Below, piece after piece: positions 7,247 to 17,149 of a stretch of 64,000 nucleotides of DNA. The notes beneath the pieces were generated by a model. The model searched no databases. It worked only from the letters and a program-made list of their open reading frames with translations, and was not told the origin of the DNA. Position numbers and translations under genes: made by a program. How positions within the stretch are numbered: the first letter of the stretch is position 1; every line of letters starts with the position of its first letter. Source of the stretch: Caproicibacterium amylolyticum (GTDB lineage: Bacteria > Bacillota > Clostridia > Oscillospirales > Acutalibacteraceae); the NCBI RefSeq assembly GCF_014467055.1, contig NZ_CP060696.1, positions 1,674,001 through 1,738,000 of the forward strand, written 5' to 3'.

Positions 7247-9455
7247 CGAAAATTGCCTCACCGGTCAGAAATTCCCGCAAACCAGAATAGCGGCGTGTAC
7301 GGCGATTGTTTTCAACCATCATACGTACAGTCTGTTGTGTGCCAACCAGAATCAGCAGCTTTTTTGCGCGCGTAATCGCTGTATAAAATAAATTTCGATA
7401 ATACAGCGGGCGCGGACCCGGATACATCGGCATAACTACCGCTGGAAACTCACTGCCCTGACTTTTGTGAACGGTCAGCGCATAGGCAAGTTCCAATTCT
7501 GCAGCAGTTTCCAACTCATAGGTTATCACTTTGTCATCCATATCCACCGTCAGCGCAGAAGCGGCTTTGTCAATTTCCCGAATGATGCCGATGTCGCCGT
7601 TGTAAACACCTTCACCGATCGTACCGTCACTTTTCTCCCAACTAAGGGTATAGTTGTTCTTGGTTTGCATCACTTTGTCGCCTTCGCGGAAAAGACGGCT
7701 ATTGATTTTAATTTCCTTTTTCCCTGCGGCGTGCGGGTTCAGCACACCCTGCAGCACGGTATTCAGCTGTACCGTACCCAACTCCCCTTTGCGGCTGGGC
7801 GACAGCACCTGTATATCCGTCATAGGCGAAAACTCATAAGTAGCAGGCAAACGTTTGCTGCAAAGCTCCTGTATGGTCTGTGAGATTTGGGTGGGTTCCG
7901 TACGCTGCATGAAAAAGAAATCATTTTTGCAGTCATTAAGTACCGGAATTTCTCCAGCAATGATTTTGTGTGCATTGGTAACAATCAAACTTTGCATACT
8001 TTGGCGAAAAATGTGGCGCAGCTGCACCACTGGCAGCATTTCAGACGCAATTAAATCTCCCAGCACATTGCCGGGGCCAACGCTCGGCAACTGGTCGCAG
8101 TCCCCCACCAGCACCAGCCGGCAGCCCATGGGCAGCGCCCGCAGCAGCGCTTCAAAAAGGCAGATGTCCACCATGGAAAGTTCGTCGATAATCAGCGCGT
8201 CACACTCCAGCGGCTTCTGCTCATTGCGGGCAAAAACAGGACTGTCCGTTTCGTCCCATTCCACCTGCAGCAGGCGGTGCAGGGTTTTTGCTTCCTCACC
8301 GGTCAGCTCGCTCATACGTTTTGCGGCACGTCCGGTCGGCGCTGCCAGCAAAACCTTTTCACCCTTTTTCTGCAAAATACGAATGATAGCATCCAGTGTC
8401 GTTGTCTTGCCTGTACCTGGGCCGCCGGTCAGCACCAACAGGCCGTGCGAAAGTGCCGCCAAAATAGCTTCCTTCTGCTCCGGTGCATATGCAATTCCAA
8501 GTTCCGCTTCAAATTTGTCTACCGCTTGCTCCGCATCTGGAATCGGCTGGCTGGGGTACTCCATCATCATTTGCAGACGTGCAGCAGAAAAAACTTCTGC
8601 ATGGTACAGGCGCGGCAGGTAAACCACCCGACGGTCATGAATCGTGCAGGCAACAACGCTGGCCTCATGCTCCAGTTCATCATAGCTTTCATGCACCTGT
8701 TCCGGTTGAATGCCCAACATAGAAGCGGCGGTAGCCAGCAGCTTATCCTGCGGCAGATACGTATGACCGTTATTGACATTGTGCTGCAAAACATACAGAA
8801 TTCCCGCCCGCACCCTGCACGGGTCATCTGCCGGATGTTCCAGTGTTTCCGCAATCGCATCCGCCCGCTGAAAACCGAGGTCTACATCCTCCACACACAA
8901 GCAATACGGATCCTGCCGCACCTGTGTGACCGATTCCGGGCCATAAACACGATAAACCCGCACAGCTTCTTCTGGGGTTACTCCAAATTCCTTCAGACCA
9001 AGAATCACTTCACGAATACCGAGTTTTTGGCGATACTCCTCTGCAATCTGCTGTGCTTTCCGTTTCGAAATGCCGCTTATCTGTGAAAGCCTGTCCGGTT
9101 CCTTTTCCAAGATTTCAAGCGAATGTTCCCCGAAGGTTTCTACAACCCGCTTTGCCATAGCACGCCCGATTCCTTTAATTGCACCGGAGGAAAGGTACAG
9201 CAAAATTGCTTCGGAAGTTGTGGGCTGCATCCGTTCGTAAATCTGCGCGCTGAACTGCCGCCCAAAAGATGGATGCTCGGTCCATGTACCGACAACGTGG
9301 AGCTCGTCCCCTGGCTCGGCAGTGGGCAGGGAGCCGACCACAGTTGTCAGCTCCTCCCCATTATTCAGTTCCAGAACGGTATACCCATTCTTTTCGTTTC
9401 GGAACGTGATTCGTTCCACAGTACCTGCCATTTCCAACAGCGTTTGCTCTTCCAT
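7233..9455 (-). CDS. recD2: RecD2-type SF1B DNA helicase
   Basis: 740-residue 5'-3' helicase of the RecD2 (RecD-like, RecBC-independent) family, linked to DNA repair and replication-fork processing. An N-terminal OB-like region (1-75) precedes tandem helix-hairpin-helix segments (about 90-140: GAIKGIGRAMAKRVVE and LSQISGISKRKAQQIAEE). Walker A GGPGTGKTTT is at 344-353. Walker B-like DALIIDELSMVD, GDCDQLPSVGPG and the C-terminal VHKSQGSEFPAVV and YTAITRAKKLLILVG helicase motifs are all present. Full family length and intact. It lies downstream of a small membrane protein gene (40-bp gap) and is coupled to comF. Confidence 0.95.
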   Translation of the reverse strand: MEEQTLLEMAGTVERITFRNEKNGYTVLELNNGEELTTVVGSLPTAEPGDELHVVGTWTEHPSFGRQFSAQIYERMQPTTSEAILLYLSSGAIKGIGRAMAKRVVETFGEHSLEILEKEPDRLSQISGISKRKAQQIAEEYRQKLGIREVILGLKEFGVTPEEAVRVYRVYGPESVTQVRQDPYCLCVEDVDLGFQRADAIAETLEHPADDPCRVRAGILYVLQHNVNNGHTYLPQDKLLATAASMLGIQPEQVHESYDELEHEASVVACTIHDRRVVYLPRLYHAEVFSAARLQMMMEYPSQPIPDAEQAVDKFEAELGIAYAPEQKEAILAALSHGLLVLTGGPGTGKTTTLDAIIRILQKKGEKVLLAAPTGRAAKRMSELTGEEAKTLHRLLQVEWDETDSPVFARNEQKPLECDALIIDELSMVDICLFEALLRALPMGCRLVLVGDCDQLPSVGPGNVLGDLIASEMLPVVQLRHIFRQSMQSLIVTNAHKIIAGEIPVLNDCKNDFFFMQRTEPTQISQTIQELCSKRLPATYEFSPMTDIQVLSPSRKGELGTVQLNTVLQGVLNPHAAGKKEIKINSRLFREGDKVMQTKNNYTLSWEKSDGTIGEGVYNGDIGIIREIDKAASALTVDMDDKVITYELETAAELELAYALTVHKSQGSEFPAVVMPMYPGPRPLYYRNLFYTAITRAKKLLILVGTQQTVRMMVENNRRTRRYSGLREFLTGEAIFDENA

Positions 9456-9495
9456 TTACACTTACCCCCGGCCTGTTCCCGCACATATGTGCGTC

Positions 9496-9849
9496 TTACT
9501 CTGTTTCAGTATACCGCACTTTTTCCATGTTTGCAAATACTTCTCCGCTGCAAATAGAAGTACCCGGCTTACCATGCAAAAAAAGCGTGCACAGACGCTT
9601 GGTGTCGCTGTCCATGCCTTCATCCACCACCAGCAGCTCTTTCTGTGCGAAGCCCTCTGCTTCACGCAGGTTATCCCTCGCGCAGCGAAGTTCATACTCT
9701 ACATCCTCCTGGTGGCCGGAAAGATGCAGCACCAGCACCAGTGTTCCCTTTTTCCCGCCGGTGCGGTAGAGAATGTGCATCAGCCACTGCATTAGGCTGC
9801 ACAGCCCGACCACTGCCAGCAAAACAATTATCACCTGACCCGCAGCCAT
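9496..9849 (-). CDS. Hypothetical single-pass membrane protein
   Basis: 117 residues, function not recognised. An N-terminal hydrophobic segment (about residues 5-27, VIIVLLAVVGLCSLMQWLMHILY) is followed by a basic stop-transfer patch (RTGGKK). The soluble C-terminal domain is rich in charged residues and resembles nothing I can name. The ATG at 9849 follows AGAGGTGAT at good distance. It is probably cotranscribed with recD2 and comF. The Shine-Dalgarno lies in the 3' arm of a perfect hairpin (9855-9887). Confidence 0.65.
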   Translation of the reverse strand: MAAGQVIIVLLAVVGLCSLMQWLMHILYRTGGKKGTLVLVLHLSGHQEDVEYELRCARDNLREAEGFAQKELLVVDEGMDSDTKRLCTLFLHGKPGTSICSGEVFANMEKVRYTETE

Positions 9850-9854
9850 AAAAA

Positions 9855-9887
9855 ATCACCTCTTTACAATGTATGCAAAGAGGTGAT
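9855..9887 (-). promoter_or_regulatory. Hairpin covering the ribosome binding site of the 9496-9849 gene
   Basis: Perfect 11-bp inverted repeat (9855-9865 and 9877-9887, 11-nt loop). In the minus-strand transcript its 3' arm AAAGAGGTGAT contains the Shine-Dalgarno and is followed directly by T6 and the ATG. The shape is that of a small intrinsic terminator placed on top of a ribosome binding site. Confidence 0.65.
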
Positions 9888-9941
9888 GGATGCGCACAAA
9901 TTTATTGAATTGAAAGAAAATAAACTTTTAGCCCGTACACC

Positions 9942-10206
9942 AAAAGTTCCGCCCGCCCTTTCAAGGGCGGTAGGTGTGGGCAAAGCCCACGGCCTTGGCT
10001 CTTGACCTTAAAGCCCCTTACTGTAATACAAAAAAAGGTACATAGCAGCGCTCCCCTGCGGCTGCGAAGCCACGCCGCAAAAAAGCTATCCTGCAGGCTC
10101 CCAAGCCCGCGAACTCTTCTGAAGATTAAGGGCTTTACGGGCAAGAGCAGGCCATGGGCGCCGCCCACATCCGCAGCCTTGTGAACAAGGCTGGCGAAAA
10201 CTTTAT
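9942..10206. repeat. Intergenic inverted-repeat element (two 78-bp arms)
   Basis: This gene-free stretch (9850-10218) between metK and the small membrane protein gene holds two imperfect copies of one sequence in opposite orientation: 9942-10020, and the reverse complement of 10127-10204. Each arm contains two small hairpins (for example GCCCTTTCAAGGGC and GTGGGCAAAGCCCAC in the left arm). Each continues into a CTCTTG(A/C)CC...AAAGCCC segment. The roughly 105-bp centre is also GC-rich and hairpin-forming. A weaker single copy is at 5271-5330. The form resembles a MITE or REP-type element; no target-site duplication was confirmed. Confidence 0.6.
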
Positions 10207-10218
10207 CGTATAGACTAA

Positions 10219-11400
10219 TTAATTCAGCGCTTTTTTCAGTTCATCAACGCGGTCGGTCTTCTCCCAGGAAACGCCCAGGTCTTCACGGCCCATCTGACCA
10301 TAGCTTGCAAGCTTGCGGTAAATCGGCTTGCGCAGGTCAAGGGTACGGATAATTGCAGCCGGACGCAGGTCAAAGACCTTTTCCACAGCAGCTGCCAACT
10401 GGTCATTGGTGTACTTGGAAGTACCGAAAGAATCCACCATGATGGATACCGGGCGAGCAACGCCGATTGCATAGGCAAGCTGTACTTCACACTTCTTTGC
10501 AAGGCCTGCGGCTACAATATTCTTTGCAACCCAGCGTGCCGCGTAAGCAGCAGAACGGTCAACCTTTGTCGGGTCTTTGCCGGAGAAAGCACCACCGCCG
10601 TGACGGCCGTACCCGCCGTATGTATCGACAATGATTTTACGGCCGGTCAGTCCGGAATCGCCGACAGGGCCGCCAATTACAAAGCGTCCGGTCGGGTTCA
10701 CATAGTATTTCGTGTTTTCATCCAGCCATTTCGCAGGAATCGTTGTCTTAATGACTTTTTCAATCATATCCTTGCGAATCTGCTCCAACGTAACATCTTC
10801 ATCGTGCTGGGTAGAAAGAACAACTGCTTCTACACGAACCGGTGTGTCACCATCGTATTCAATGGTAACCTGTGTTTTTCCATCAGGACGCAGGTAAGAA
10901 ATGCTGCCGTCTTTACGCACCGCGGCCAGCTTCTTGGAAAGCTTGTGAGCCAGAGAAATTGCCAGCGGCATTTTTTCTTCTGTCTCGTCACAGGCAAAGC
11001 CAAACATCATGCCCTGATCGCCTGCGCCAATGAGGTCATCCGCGTCAGAAGCACCGTTTTTTACTTCATAGGACTCGTTGACACCCATGGCGATATCCGG
11101 TGACTGTGCATCAATGGAAGTCAGAACACCGCAGGTATTGCCGTCAAAACCGTAAGATGGATTGTTGTATCCAATGTCATTCACAACACTGCGCACGATT
11201 GCAGGAATATCCACATAGCATTCGGTAGAAATTTCGCCCATTACATGAACAACACCCGTGCAGGCGGTTACTTCGCAGGCAACGTGTGCATTCGGGTCTT
11301 TTGCAATGATGTCATCCAAAATCGCGTCAGAAATCTGGTCGCAGACCTTGTCGGGATGTCCTTCTGTAACGGACTCAGAAGTAAAGAAATGTTTTGCCAT
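10219..11400 (-). CDS. metK: S-adenosylmethionine synthetase
   Basis: 393-residue methionine adenosyltransferase making SAM from methionine and ATP in the cytosol. Visible signatures are [21 protein letters not shown] at the N-terminus (residues 6-26), [16 protein letters not shown], and the phosphate loop [22 protein letters not shown]. Length and motif order are those of the standard bacterial enzyme. The ATG is preceded by AGGAGGT (11410-11416). Expression is predicted to be under the SAM-I riboswitch at 11488-11585, giving direct product feedback. Confidence 0.98.
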   Translation of the reverse strand: MAKHFFTSESVTEGHPDKVCDQISDAILDDIIAKDPNAHVACEVTACTGVVHVMGEISTECYVDIPAIVRSVVNDIGYNNPSYGFDGNTCGVLTSIDAQSPDIAMGVNESYEVKNGASDADDLIGAGDQGMMFGFACDETEEKMPLAISLAHKLSKKLAAVRKDGSISYLRPDGKTQVTIEYDGDTPVRVEAVVLSTQHDEDVTLEQIRKDMIEKVIKTTIPAKWLDENTKYYVNPTGRFVIGGPVGDSGLTGRKIIVDTYGGYGRHGGGAFSGKDPTKVDRSAAYAARWVAKNIVAAGLAKKCEVQLAYAIGVARPVSIMVDSFGTSKYTNDQLAAAVEKVFDLRPAAIIRTLDLRKPIYRKLASYGQMGREDLGVSWEKTDRVDELKKALN

Positions 11401-11484
11401 TTGTTAGAACCTCCTAAATTAATTACCCGGTAAAATGAGCAACAAAAAAAGCACGACCCGGTGAAATGCGGACAGCGCTTTATC

Positions 11485-11585
11485 TTTCGATACCTCATCT
11501 ATCGGCTTCACCGCAGGATTTGGCACCTTACTTTCGTAGGTTGCCGGACATCATAGGGCCTGTTCCCTCCGTCACTCTTGATAAG
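11485..11585 (-). ncRNA. SAM-I (S-box) riboswitch upstream of metK
   Basis: The minus-strand sequence shows the S-box core in order: CTTATCAAGAGTGACGGAGG, then GGCCCTATGATGTCCGGCAACC, then AAGGTGCCAAATCCTGC, and GATGAGG closing P1. It lies 85 nt before the metK start. The downstream segment (11440-11484), ending in a run of seven T on the minus strand, is the likely terminator platform. SAM binding would stop transcription. Confidence 0.95.
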
Positions 11586-11617
11586 GGGTGATAATATTAA
11601 GTTTTGCTACAGTCAGC

Positions 11618-11647
11618 AGTATAGCATAAAAACACAAAAAGAGTAAA
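11618..11647 (-). promoter_or_regulatory. Possible promoter of the metK transcript
   Basis: TATACT (11623-11618, minus strand) lies at the right distance upstream of the SAM riboswitch. The -35 candidate TTTACT with an 18-nt spacer is poor. Confidence 0.4.
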
Positions 11648-11705
11648 TAAACAAAATCAAGAAATTGTCAAAAATCGCGACAAATTATTCTGTTTACTCA
11701 AATTC

Positions 11706-12338
11706 TCACTTCACACGTCCATGTAAAATCGGGCTGACGTATTTATACAGCAGAAATGTAATCAGCGAAACCAGAACTGCCTTAATCAGATTCAGCGGTG
11801 TTGTTGCCAGCAGAACAAAAGTTGTAAGGTCTGTGATACCGCTGTTTACGGAAGTACCCATCTGAATCAGCGACGCCATCGGCAGGTGAAATGCTGTGGC
11901 ATAAACTGGCAGCAGAACGAACGCATTAATCAGCGCACCCACAACAGCCATCACTACAGTTCCCACACCCATGCCAATCAGCGCTGTTTTGCGGTTCTTG
12001 TGCATACGGTAAATCATTGACGCTGGCACCACCAGTGCGCAGCCAAACAAGAAGTTTGCAAATTCGCCAATACCGGCGGTCTGGGTTCCACCGCCAAGAA
12101 TCATGTGCAGAATTACTTTGATTGCTTCAATGACTGCCGCCGCAGCCGGCCCCAAAGCAAAGCCGCCCAACATGACCGGCACTTCGCTGAAATCCAGTTT
12201 GTAAAACGGCGGCAAAAACGGCAGCGGAAACTCAAATATCATTACCACAGCCGCCAGCGCGCCAAGCACACCAATTACTGCAATGCTGCGCACATTTGTC
12301 AATTTTGCTTTTTTCAGGGTAGTTGTTTCACTCGCCAT
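11706..12338 (-). CDS. ribU: Riboflavin ECF transporter substrate-binding component RibU
   Basis: 210-residue multi-membrane-span S component that captures riboflavin and works with the shared EcfAA'T energising module, which is not in this window. Family marks are the segment DFSEVPVMLGGFALGPAAAAVIEAIKVILH in the middle and the GIGEFANFLFGCALVVPAS helix after it. About six hydrophobic helices are visible. The ATG at 12338 follows AAGGAG; a longer in-frame reading to 12419 would run through the terminator and is rejected. Assignment to riboflavin, rather than another vitamin, is fixed by the FMN riboswitch immediately upstream. Confidence 0.94.
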   Translation of the reverse strand: MASETTTLKKAKLTNVRSIAVIGVLGALAAVVMIFEFPLPFLPPFYKLDFSEVPVMLGGFALGPAAAAVIEAIKVILHMILGGGTQTAGIGEFANFLFGCALVVPASMIYRMHKNRKTALIGMGVGTVVMAVVGALINAFVLLPVYATAFHLPMASLIQMGTSVNSGITDLTTFVLLATTPLNLIKAVLVSLITFLLYKYVSPILHGRVK

Positions 12339-12367
12339 AGTTTCTCCTTCTGAGACATGGAATGGAT

Positions 12368-12405
12368 TTAAAAACGCCCCGGTGCATAAAATTACACCGG
12401 GGCGT
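12368..12405 (-). terminator. Expression-platform terminator of the FMN riboswitch
   Basis: Perfect 11-bp GC-rich stem (12374-12384 with 12395-12405, 10-nt loop) followed on the minus strand by TTTTAAA. It lies between the FMN aptamer and the ribU start, as expected for ligand-dependent termination. Confidence 0.9.
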
Positions 12406-12418
12406 AGATTATTCCACA

Positions 12419-12544
<126 letters not shown>

Positions 12545-12564
12545 ATTATTCAATTACAAGTAAC

Positions 12565-12593
12565 AGTATATGCGATTCTGCATCCGCTGTCAA
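12565..12593 (-). promoter_or_regulatory. Promoter of the FMN riboswitch/ribU transcript
   Basis: Minus strand TTGACA (12593-12588), 17-nt spacer, TATACT (12570-12565). It starts about 20 nt before the RFN element. The -35 box overlaps the end of the decayed capA fragment. Confidence 0.75.
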
Positions 12594-12982
12594 GTCCAGT
12601 CCTGATATTTTTGCGGAATACTCTGATTCACGACTTTTTTTGCATAGCCGGGTGTAAACTCACCATCCGTTTTTTCCCATGTCCGGCTTTGCTGTGCCAT
12701 ATAATCTGTTAAATTTTTCAGCATCTGCACGTGAATGTTTTTTCCCTCTGTTTCATAATAGGTAACAGTTGGTTTAAATTTCATGTCAGAAAATTTTACT
12801 TTTCCGTTTGCATTCTTCTCATATGTAACCGTCAGCTGACCGCCAATCAGATTCTGTGAATTTTCCTGTGTTGAAATTAGGTTGCCGAATGCATACATAA
12901 CCGGACAAACAGCCCCGTCACTTTTTCTAGGCAACATCGTCCTCTGCTGAAGGACCATAGATGGTTTGCAATACCGTTCCAC
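12590..12982 (-). pseudogene. CapA-family C-terminal remnant
   Basis: About 125 residues matching only the C-terminal end of CapA/PgsA-type metallophosphatase-fold proteins. Recognisable parts are the PVMYAFGNLISTQ motif (usually VMYSLGNFISNQ), GGQLTVTYEKN, KFKPTVTYYE and LKNLTDYMAQQ. The upstream metal-binding motif is degraded: KPSMVLQ where HPHVLQ is expected. The whole N-terminal two-thirds of the family is missing. There is no convincing start or ribosome binding site. It appears to be a truncated relic between tuf and ribU. Confidence 0.6.
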
Positions 12983-13025
12983 TATTGTGCACTTAACAAT
13001 ATAACAGAAAAAGGCAAATAAGCAA

Positions 13026-13056
13026 TAAAAAAAGCCCCGCCTTTTCAGGCAGGACT
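13026..13056 (-). terminator. Terminator after tuf
   Basis: 10-bp stem with G-U pairs (13033-13042 with 13047-13056, 4-nt loop) followed on the minus strand by seven T. It closes the rpsL-rpsG-fusA-tuf unit. Confidence 0.9.
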
Positions 13057-13071
13057 TCTTATTTAACCAAA

Positions 13072-14274
13072 TTACTCGTTAATCGTGGAAACAACGCCAG
13101 AGCCAACAGTGTGGCCGCCCTCACGAATGGAGAAGCGAAGACCTTCCTCGATAGCGATAGGAGCAATCAGCTCAACGTTCATTTCAACGTTATCGCCAGG
13201 CATGCACATCTCAGTGCCTTCCGGCAAAGTGATAACACCTGTTACGTCAGTTGTACGGAAGTAGAACTGAGGACGATAGTTATTGAAGAACGGAGTATGA
13301 CGACCGCCTTCATCCTTAGTCAAAACGTAAACCTGACCCTTGAATTTTGTGTGCGGATGAATTGTGCCGGGCTTGGACAGAACCTGTCCACGCTCGATGT
13401 CTTCACGCTGAATACCACGGAGCAGAACGCCCACGTTATCGCCAGCCTGAGCAAAGTCCAGAGTCTTACGGAACATCTCCAGGCCGGTGATAACGCTCTT
13501 CTTGCGCTCGTCGGTCAGGCCGATGATTTCGATTTCTTCGCCAACCTTAGCTGTACCACGCTCAACACGGCCGGTAGCAACTGTACCACGGCCAGTAATT
13601 GTGAATACATCCTCAACAGGCATCAGGAAGGGCTGGTCAGCCTTACGGTCAGGAGTCGGGATATAGCTGTCAACAGCTGCCATCAAGTCAAGAATCGGCT
13701 TGTACTCAGGAGCGTTAATATCAGTAGAAGTGGATTCCAGAGCCTTCAGAGCAGAGCCACGGATAATCGGAGTGTCATCGCCCGGGAAGTCGTATTCGTT
13801 CAGCAGGTCGCGAATTTCCATCTCGACCAGATCAAGCAGCTCAGGATCATCAACCTGATCGCACTTGTTCATGAATACAACGATATAAGGCACGCCAACC
13901 TGACGGGAGAGCAGGATATGCTCACGAGTCTGAGGCATCGGGCCATCAGCAGCGGAAACAACCAGAATAGCGCCGTCCATCTGAGCAGCACCGGTAATCA
14001 TGTTCTTGACATAGTCAGCATGGCCGGGGCAGTCAACATGAGCGTAGTGACGGCTTGCAGTCTGATACTCAACATGAGCGGTATTAATGGTAATGCCGCG
14101 CTCACGCTCTTCAGGAGCGGAGTCGATGTTGGAGTAATCTTTGAACTCTGCATCGCCATCAAAGCTGAGCACCTTGGTGATAGCAGCGGTCAGAGTAGTT
14201 TTACCATGGTCAACGTGACCGATGGTGCCAATGTTTACATGAGGCTTGGATCTGTCGAATTTTTCCTTAGCCAT
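13072..14274 (-). CDS. tuf: Elongation factor Tu
   Basis: 400-residue GTPase delivering aminoacyl-tRNA to the ribosome. G-domain motifs [10 protein letters not shown] (about 18-27), [12 protein letters not shown] and NKCDQVDD are intact. Domains 2 and 3 follow, with the typical end GRTVGSGVV-like text (here [15 protein letters not shown]). A strong GGAGG precedes the ATG. It is the last gene of the str operon, 96 bp after fusA. A large inverted repeat occupies that gap. Only one tuf copy is seen in this window. Confidence 0.98.
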   Translation of the reverse strand: MAKEKFDRSKPHVNIGTIGHVDHGKTTLTAAITKVLSFDGDAEFKDYSNIDSAPEERERGITINTAHVEYQTASRHYAHVDCPGHADYVKNMITGAAQMDGAILVVSAADGPMPQTREHILLSRQVGVPYIVVFMNKCDQVDDPELLDLVEMEIRDLLNEYDFPGDDTPIIRGSALKALESTSTDINAPEYKPILDLMAAVDSYIPTPDRKADQPFLMPVEDVFTITGRGTVATGRVERGTAKVGEEIEIIGLTDERKKSVITGLEMFRKTLDFAQAGDNVGVLLRGIQREDIERGQVLSKPGTIHPHTKFKGQVYVLTKDEGGRHTPFFNNYRPQFYFRTTDVTGVITLPEGTEMCMPGDNVEMNVELIAPIAIEEGLRFSIREGGHTVGSGVVSTINE

Positions 14275-14302
14275 TGGAAGTTCCTCCTTTATTTTTCAAT
14301 CG

Positions 14303-14353
14303 TTTTTCCCTGTTAAGAATGCAAATATATTTTAACAAGATTACAGGGAAAAA
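14303..14353. repeat. Inverted repeat in the fusA-tuf gap
   Basis: Perfect 11-bp inverted repeat TTTTTCCCTGT/ACAGGGAAAAA (14303-14313 and 14343-14353) with an A/T-rich 29-nt interior that can pair further (GTTAA/TTAAC). There is no clear T-run beyond the arms on the minus strand, so it is not an ordinary terminator. Confidence 0.55.
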
Positions 14354-14370
14354 TCAAGCAGAATTTGAGA

Positions 14371-16488
14371 TTACTCGTCCTTTTTCGTACGGGCGGTAAT
14401 AATCTTGTCAGCGATATTCTTCGGCACTTCAGCATAGTGGTCAGGTTCCATTGTAAACTGGCCACGGCCCTGTGTCTTAGAACGCATGTCGGTTGCATAG
14501 CCGAACATTTCAGAAAGCGGAACCATAGCATGAATCTGCTGTGCGCCATGGATAGCATCCATGCCTTCAATCATGCCGCGGCGGGAGTTCAGGTCACCGA
14601 TAACGTCGCCCATATACTCATCCGGTACCGTAACAGTAACCTTCATGATCGGCTCCATGATGACCGGATCAGCCTTGCGCATAGCATCCTTAAATGCCAT
14701 AGAACCGGCAATCTTAAATGCCATTTCAGAGGAGTCAACTTCATGATAAGAGCCATCATACAGTTCAACTTTGACATCAACAACGTTGTAGCCAGCTACT
14801 ACGCCGCTGAGCATTGCACCCTGAATACCAGTATCAACAGCAGGAATATATTCCTTCGGGATAGAGCCGCCAACTGTAACGTTGTCGAACTCATAGCCCT
14901 CACCCGGGTTCGGGAAAATACGAATCTTAACATGACCGTACTGACCTTTACCACCGGACTGACGTACATACTTGCAGTCAACATCGGAAGGCTTGCGGAT
15001 TGTCTCTTTATAAGCAACCTGCGGCTTACCAACATTTGCTTCCACGTGGAATTCACGCATCAAACGGTCAACGATGATTTCCAAGTGCAGTTCGCCCATG
15101 CCGGCGATGATGGTCTGGCCTGTTTCCTCATCGGTGTAAGCCTTGAAAGTCGGATCTTCTTCAGCCAGCTTTGCCAGAGCGATTGTCATCTTCTCCTGGC
15201 CAGCTTTCGTCTTCGGCTCAATGGCAACACGGATAACAGGATCCGGGAACTCCATGGATTCCAGAATAACCGGATGCTTTTCATCACAGAGTGTATCACC
15301 AGTCGTTGTATTCTTCACACCGATAGCAGCAGCGATATCGCCTGCATAAACGGTTTCCAAATCCTGACGATGGTTTGCATGCATCTGCAGAATACGGCCG
15401 ATACGTTCGTCACAATCCTTTGTGGAGTTGTAAACAGTATCGCCGGCATTCATTTTACCGGAATAAACGCGGAAGTAGCACAACTTACCAACAAACGGAT
15501 CAGTTGCAATCTTAAATGCAAGAGCCGAGAAAGGCTCTTCATCAGATGCATGGCGGTCTTCTTCCTCACCAGTATCCACATTTGTACCGCGGATAGCCGG
15601 GATGTCGGTCGGAGCCGGCATGTAGTCAACAATCGCATCCAGAAGTTTCTGAACACCCTTGTTCTTATAGGAAGTACCGCAGGTAACTACAACCAGCTTG
15701 TTGTTAATGGTTGCCTTACGCAGAGTAGCAACAATCTCGTCCTTTGTAATTTCTTCGCCGGAGAGATATTTCTCCATTAAAGCATCGTCCTGCTCAGCAA
15801 CGTGCTCAATCAGAGAAGTGTGGTACTCTTCTGCCTTTTCACGCATGTCTTCCGGAATTTCTTCCACGCGCATGTCCTTGCCCATTTCATCATAATAGAT
15901 ATCTGCTGTCATGGAAACAAGGTCAATGATACCGCGGAAAGAGTCTTCTGCGCCAACCGGCAGCTGAATCGGCACCGGTGTGCAGTTCAGACGTTCCTTC
16001 ATCATGTCAATAACATTGTAGAAGTCAGCGCCCATGATATCCATCTTATTGACATACGCCATGCGCGGCACGCCGTATTCCTCAGCCTGACGCCAAACAG
16101 TCTCAGACTGCGGCTCAACGCCGCCCTTTGCTGCGAAGACGGTTACAGAACCATCCAGCACACGCAGGGAACGTTCAACTTCAACTGTGAAGTCAACGTG
16201 GCCGGGGGTGTCAATAATATTGATACGATAATTTCTGTTCTTATCGGGGTCACCAAAGAACTCGCTGTGAGTCCAAAAGCAGGTCGTTGCAGCGGAAGTA
16301 ATGGTAATGCCGCGCTCCTGCTCCTGTGCCATCCAGTCCATGGTGGCTGCGCCGTCATGCACTTCACCGATCTTGTGGTTAACACCGGTGTAGTACAGGA
16401 TACGTTCAGTTGTTGTCGTTTTACCAGCATCGATATGAGCCATGATGCCGATATTACGAGTGTGATCAAGTGATACCTGCCTAGGCAT
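14371..16488 (-). CDS. fusA: Elongation factor G
   Basis: 705-residue translocase GTPase. The N-terminal G domain has [34 protein letters not shown] and NKMD. Domain IV contains [14 protein letters not shown] and the C-terminal domain has DLNSRRG and [21 protein letters not shown]. This is the canonical str-operon fusA rather than a TetM-like paralogue. GGAGGGT precedes the ATG. It lies 37 bp after rpsG. Confidence 0.98.
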   Translation of the reverse strand: MPRQVSLDHTRNIGIMAHIDAGKTTTTERILYYTGVNHKIGEVHDGAATMDWMAQEQERGITITSAATTCFWTHSEFFGDPDKNRNYRINIIDTPGHVDFTVEVERSLRVLDGSVTVFAAKGGVEPQSETVWRQAEEYGVPRMAYVNKMDIMGADFYNVIDMMKERLNCTPVPIQLPVGAEDSFRGIIDLVSMTADIYYDEMGKDMRVEEIPEDMREKAEEYHTSLIEHVAEQDDALMEKYLSGEEITKDEIVATLRKATINNKLVVVTCGTSYKNKGVQKLLDAIVDYMPAPTDIPAIRGTNVDTGEEEDRHASDEEPFSALAFKIATDPFVGKLCYFRVYSGKMNAGDTVYNSTKDCDERIGRILQMHANHRQDLETVYAGDIAAAIGVKNTTTGDTLCDEKHPVILESMEFPDPVIRVAIEPKTKAGQEKMTIALAKLAEEDPTFKAYTDEETGQTIIAGMGELHLEIIVDRLMREFHVEANVGKPQVAYKETIRKPSDVDCKYVRQSGGKGQYGHVKIRIFPNPGEGYEFDNVTVGGSIPKEYIPAVDTGIQGAMLSGVVAGYNVVDVKVELYDGSYHEVDSSEMAFKIAGSMAFKDAMRKADPVIMEPIMKVTVTVPDEYMGDVIGDLNSRRGMIEGMDAIHGAQQIHAMVPLSEMFGYATDMRSKTQGRGQFTMEPDHYAEVPKNIADKIITARTKKDE

Positions 16489-16525
16489 TAATTACCCTCC
16501 ATTCGTTCTGCAAACGCCTGCAGCA

Positions 16526-16996
16526 TTACCATCTGTAATGTGCAAAAGCTCTGTTTGCTTCAGCCATCTTATGCGTATCATCACGCTTCTTGGCTGCGCC
16601 GCCTGTACCGTTAACAGCATCCATAATTTCTCCTGCAAGACGCTCTTTCATGGTACGCTCAGAACGCAAACGGGAATACGCTGTCATCCAGCGCAGGCCC
16701 AGAGTCTGCCGACGCTCAGGACGGACTTCCATAGGGACCTGATAGGTTGCACCGCCAACGCGGCGTGCCTTAACTTCCAGAGAAGGCATGACATTTTCCA
16801 TGGCAGCCTCAAAAACCTCCAGAGGTTCTTTTCCGGTCTTCTCTTTAATAATATCGAAAGCGCCATAAACGATCTTCTGGGCTACGCCCTTCTTACCGTC
16901 AATCATGATATTATTCACGAGACGTGTGACTAACTTCGAATTATACAGCGGATCGGGCAGCACGTCCCGCTTCGCAATATTGCCTCTTCTTGGCAC
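16526..16996 (-). CDS. rpsG: 30S ribosomal protein S7
   Basis: Primary 16S rRNA-binding protein of the small-subunit head. The start is the GTG at 16996 giving a 156-residue protein ([16 protein letters not shown]). AAGGAGG lies 7 nt before it, and a longer in-frame GTG 18 bases upstream would place the Shine-Dalgarno inside the gene. The C-terminal end [14 protein letters not shown] is the family standard. It sits between rpsL and fusA as in most bacteria. Confidence 0.97.
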   Translation of the reverse strand: MPRRGNIAKRDVLPDPLYNSKLVTRLVNNIMIDGKKGVAQKIVYGAFDIIKEKTGKEPLEVFEAAMENVMPSLEVKARRVGGATYQVPMEVRPERRQTLGLRWMTAYSRLRSERTMKERLAGEIMDAVNGTGGAAKKRDDTHKMAEANRAFAHYRW

Positions 16997-17149
16997 TTTA
17001 CTTCCCTCCTTCACATAAATGATATCATAGGTACTCGAAAATGAATCTTCCCGTCAGGCCAGCAAAAAGCGCTTATATAAACGCCGCTTGCAACTCCCGC
17101 TAAAGCAGAAGCTGGCAGCCGTAAGGTTTTCGTCAGTTTCAGTCCTGTC

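Noticed and set aside
9902..10168. 88-codon minus-strand frame in the metK downstream gap
   Set aside because: It runs through the inverted-repeat hairpins, has low-complexity content and no ribosome binding site.
14365..15780. 471-codon plus-strand frame opposite fusA
   Set aside because: Antisense to the unmistakable fusA; the long frame follows from codon bias.
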